DNA from: Cyprinodon diabolis
Lineage: Eukaryota > Chordata > Actinopteri > Cyprinodontiformes > Cyprinodontidae
Length of the DNA stretch: 64,000 nt
Assembly (NCBI GenBank): GCA_030533445.1
Contig: CM060073.1
Span: 41,213,928-41,277,927 of the forward strand
Direction of reading: 5' to 3'
Part shown: piece after piece, positions 58,141-64,000 of the stretch
Position numbering within the stretch: the stretch's first letter is position 1
Layout of the letters: each line of letters starts with the position of its first letter
Position numbers and translations under genes: made by a program
The notes under the pieces: generated by a model
Database searches by the model: none
Seen by the model: the letters and a program-made list of their open reading frames with translations, nothing else
Told to the model about the DNA's origin: nothing

Positions 58141-58384
58141 CACATCCTGATGCCACGTCATTGGTATGAACTCATTTGTACACCCAATGAGACTGACACG
58201 GTGCTCGACCAATTACAAGCTGCCGCTGAAGAAGGGGTCGGCCCAAGCAGAAATATCGACCAATCGCAACGCAGCTGAAGGAGGCGGTTCAGTCTGAGGG
58301 AGGTCCGATGGGGTGGAGGCAACTGACAGGCGTCCGCAGCTTCCTTAGACCTGAGTAGCTGTGTCTGACAACAGCGCTGCAATC
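58141..58384 (+). promoter_or_regulatory. gfpt1 promoter with UPRE core and CCAAT boxes
   Basis: On the minus strand, 58160-58153 reads TGACGTGG, the core of the unfolded-protein response element bound by XBP1s, directly next to an inverted CCAAT (58160-58164, ATTGG). Three further CCAAT boxes stand at 58184-58188, 58209-58213 and 58260-58264. There is no TATA box. GFPT1 is a known direct XBP1s target in mammals, so the site has a plausible role. The exact transcription start is unknown. Confidence 0.6.

Positions 58385-64000
<5,616 letters not shown>

Noticed and set aside
58184..58202. A possible ERSE (CCAAT-N9-CCACG) in the gfpt1 promoter
   Set aside because: After CCAAT and nine bases the sequence is ACGGT, not CCACG, so only the separate UPRE core is kept.

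Overview
The window is nuclear DNA of a ray-finned (teleost) fish. Protein-coding genes are split into many exons with GT-AG introns, the reconstructed proteins are close in length and sequence to human orthologues, and the introns carry typical fish repeats: Tc1, hAT-like and pogo-like DNA transposons, tRNA-derived SINEs, LINE debris and long TA/TATG microsatellites. There is no bacterial, viral or CRISPR signal. Species cannot be named from the sequence.

Five genes are recognised. (1) aak1 (+, 4550-32012), an AP2-associated endocytic kinase with 18 common coding exons and two alternative last exons. One ends in the conserved QLIDL tail (26735). The other (31213-32012) encodes a 266-residue acidic tail with D-V/P-F-x-x-A-P-F repeats, like the tail of the sister kinase BMP2K/BIKE. 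(2) med22 (+, 37127-43311), a Mediator head subunit with a short 140-residue form made by intron read-through and a long 199-residue form. (3) c9orf78/TLS1-like spliceosome factor (-, 49742-44693, 9 coding exons). (4) nfu1 (+, 49897-56195, 8 coding exons), a mitochondrial Fe-S carrier. (5) gfpt1 (+, from 58385, cut by the right edge after the start of exon 10), the rate-limiting enzyme of the hexosamine pathway.

Layout: 1-3.1 kb has no recognisable gene; 3.1-3.7 kb is a transposon-like inverted-repeat element; 3.7-4.5 kb is the aak1 promoter and 5' UTR; aak1 fills 4.5-33 kb, its introns holding two hAT-like MITEs with 8-bp duplications, two copies of an unnamed ~0.8 kb element and a nearly intact Tc1 transposon; 33-37 kb is intergenic with a LINE fragment; med22 spans 37.1-43.3 kb with a nest of transposons and a pogo-like element; c9orf78 lies on the opposite strand at 44.7-49.7 kb, convergent with med22 and divergent from nfu1, from which it is separated by only 154 bp with two ETS-type motifs; nfu1 runs to 56.4 kb; gfpt1 follows, with an XBP1-type UPRE core in its promoter.

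The genes do not form a pathway. AAK1, NFU1 and GFPT1 are neighbours at human 2p13, whereas MED22 and C9orf78 are on human 9q34, so the order here reflects a lineage-specific rearrangement. I found no new biological system. The most interesting points are the BIKE-like alternative tail of aak1, the apparent absence of its DPF-rich segment, two candidate GC-AG introns, the c9orf78/nfu1 bidirectional promoter, the gfpt1 UPRE, and several well-delimited transposons. All exon boundaries were set by eye from splice sites, reading phase and remembered human proteins, without alignment or transcript data.
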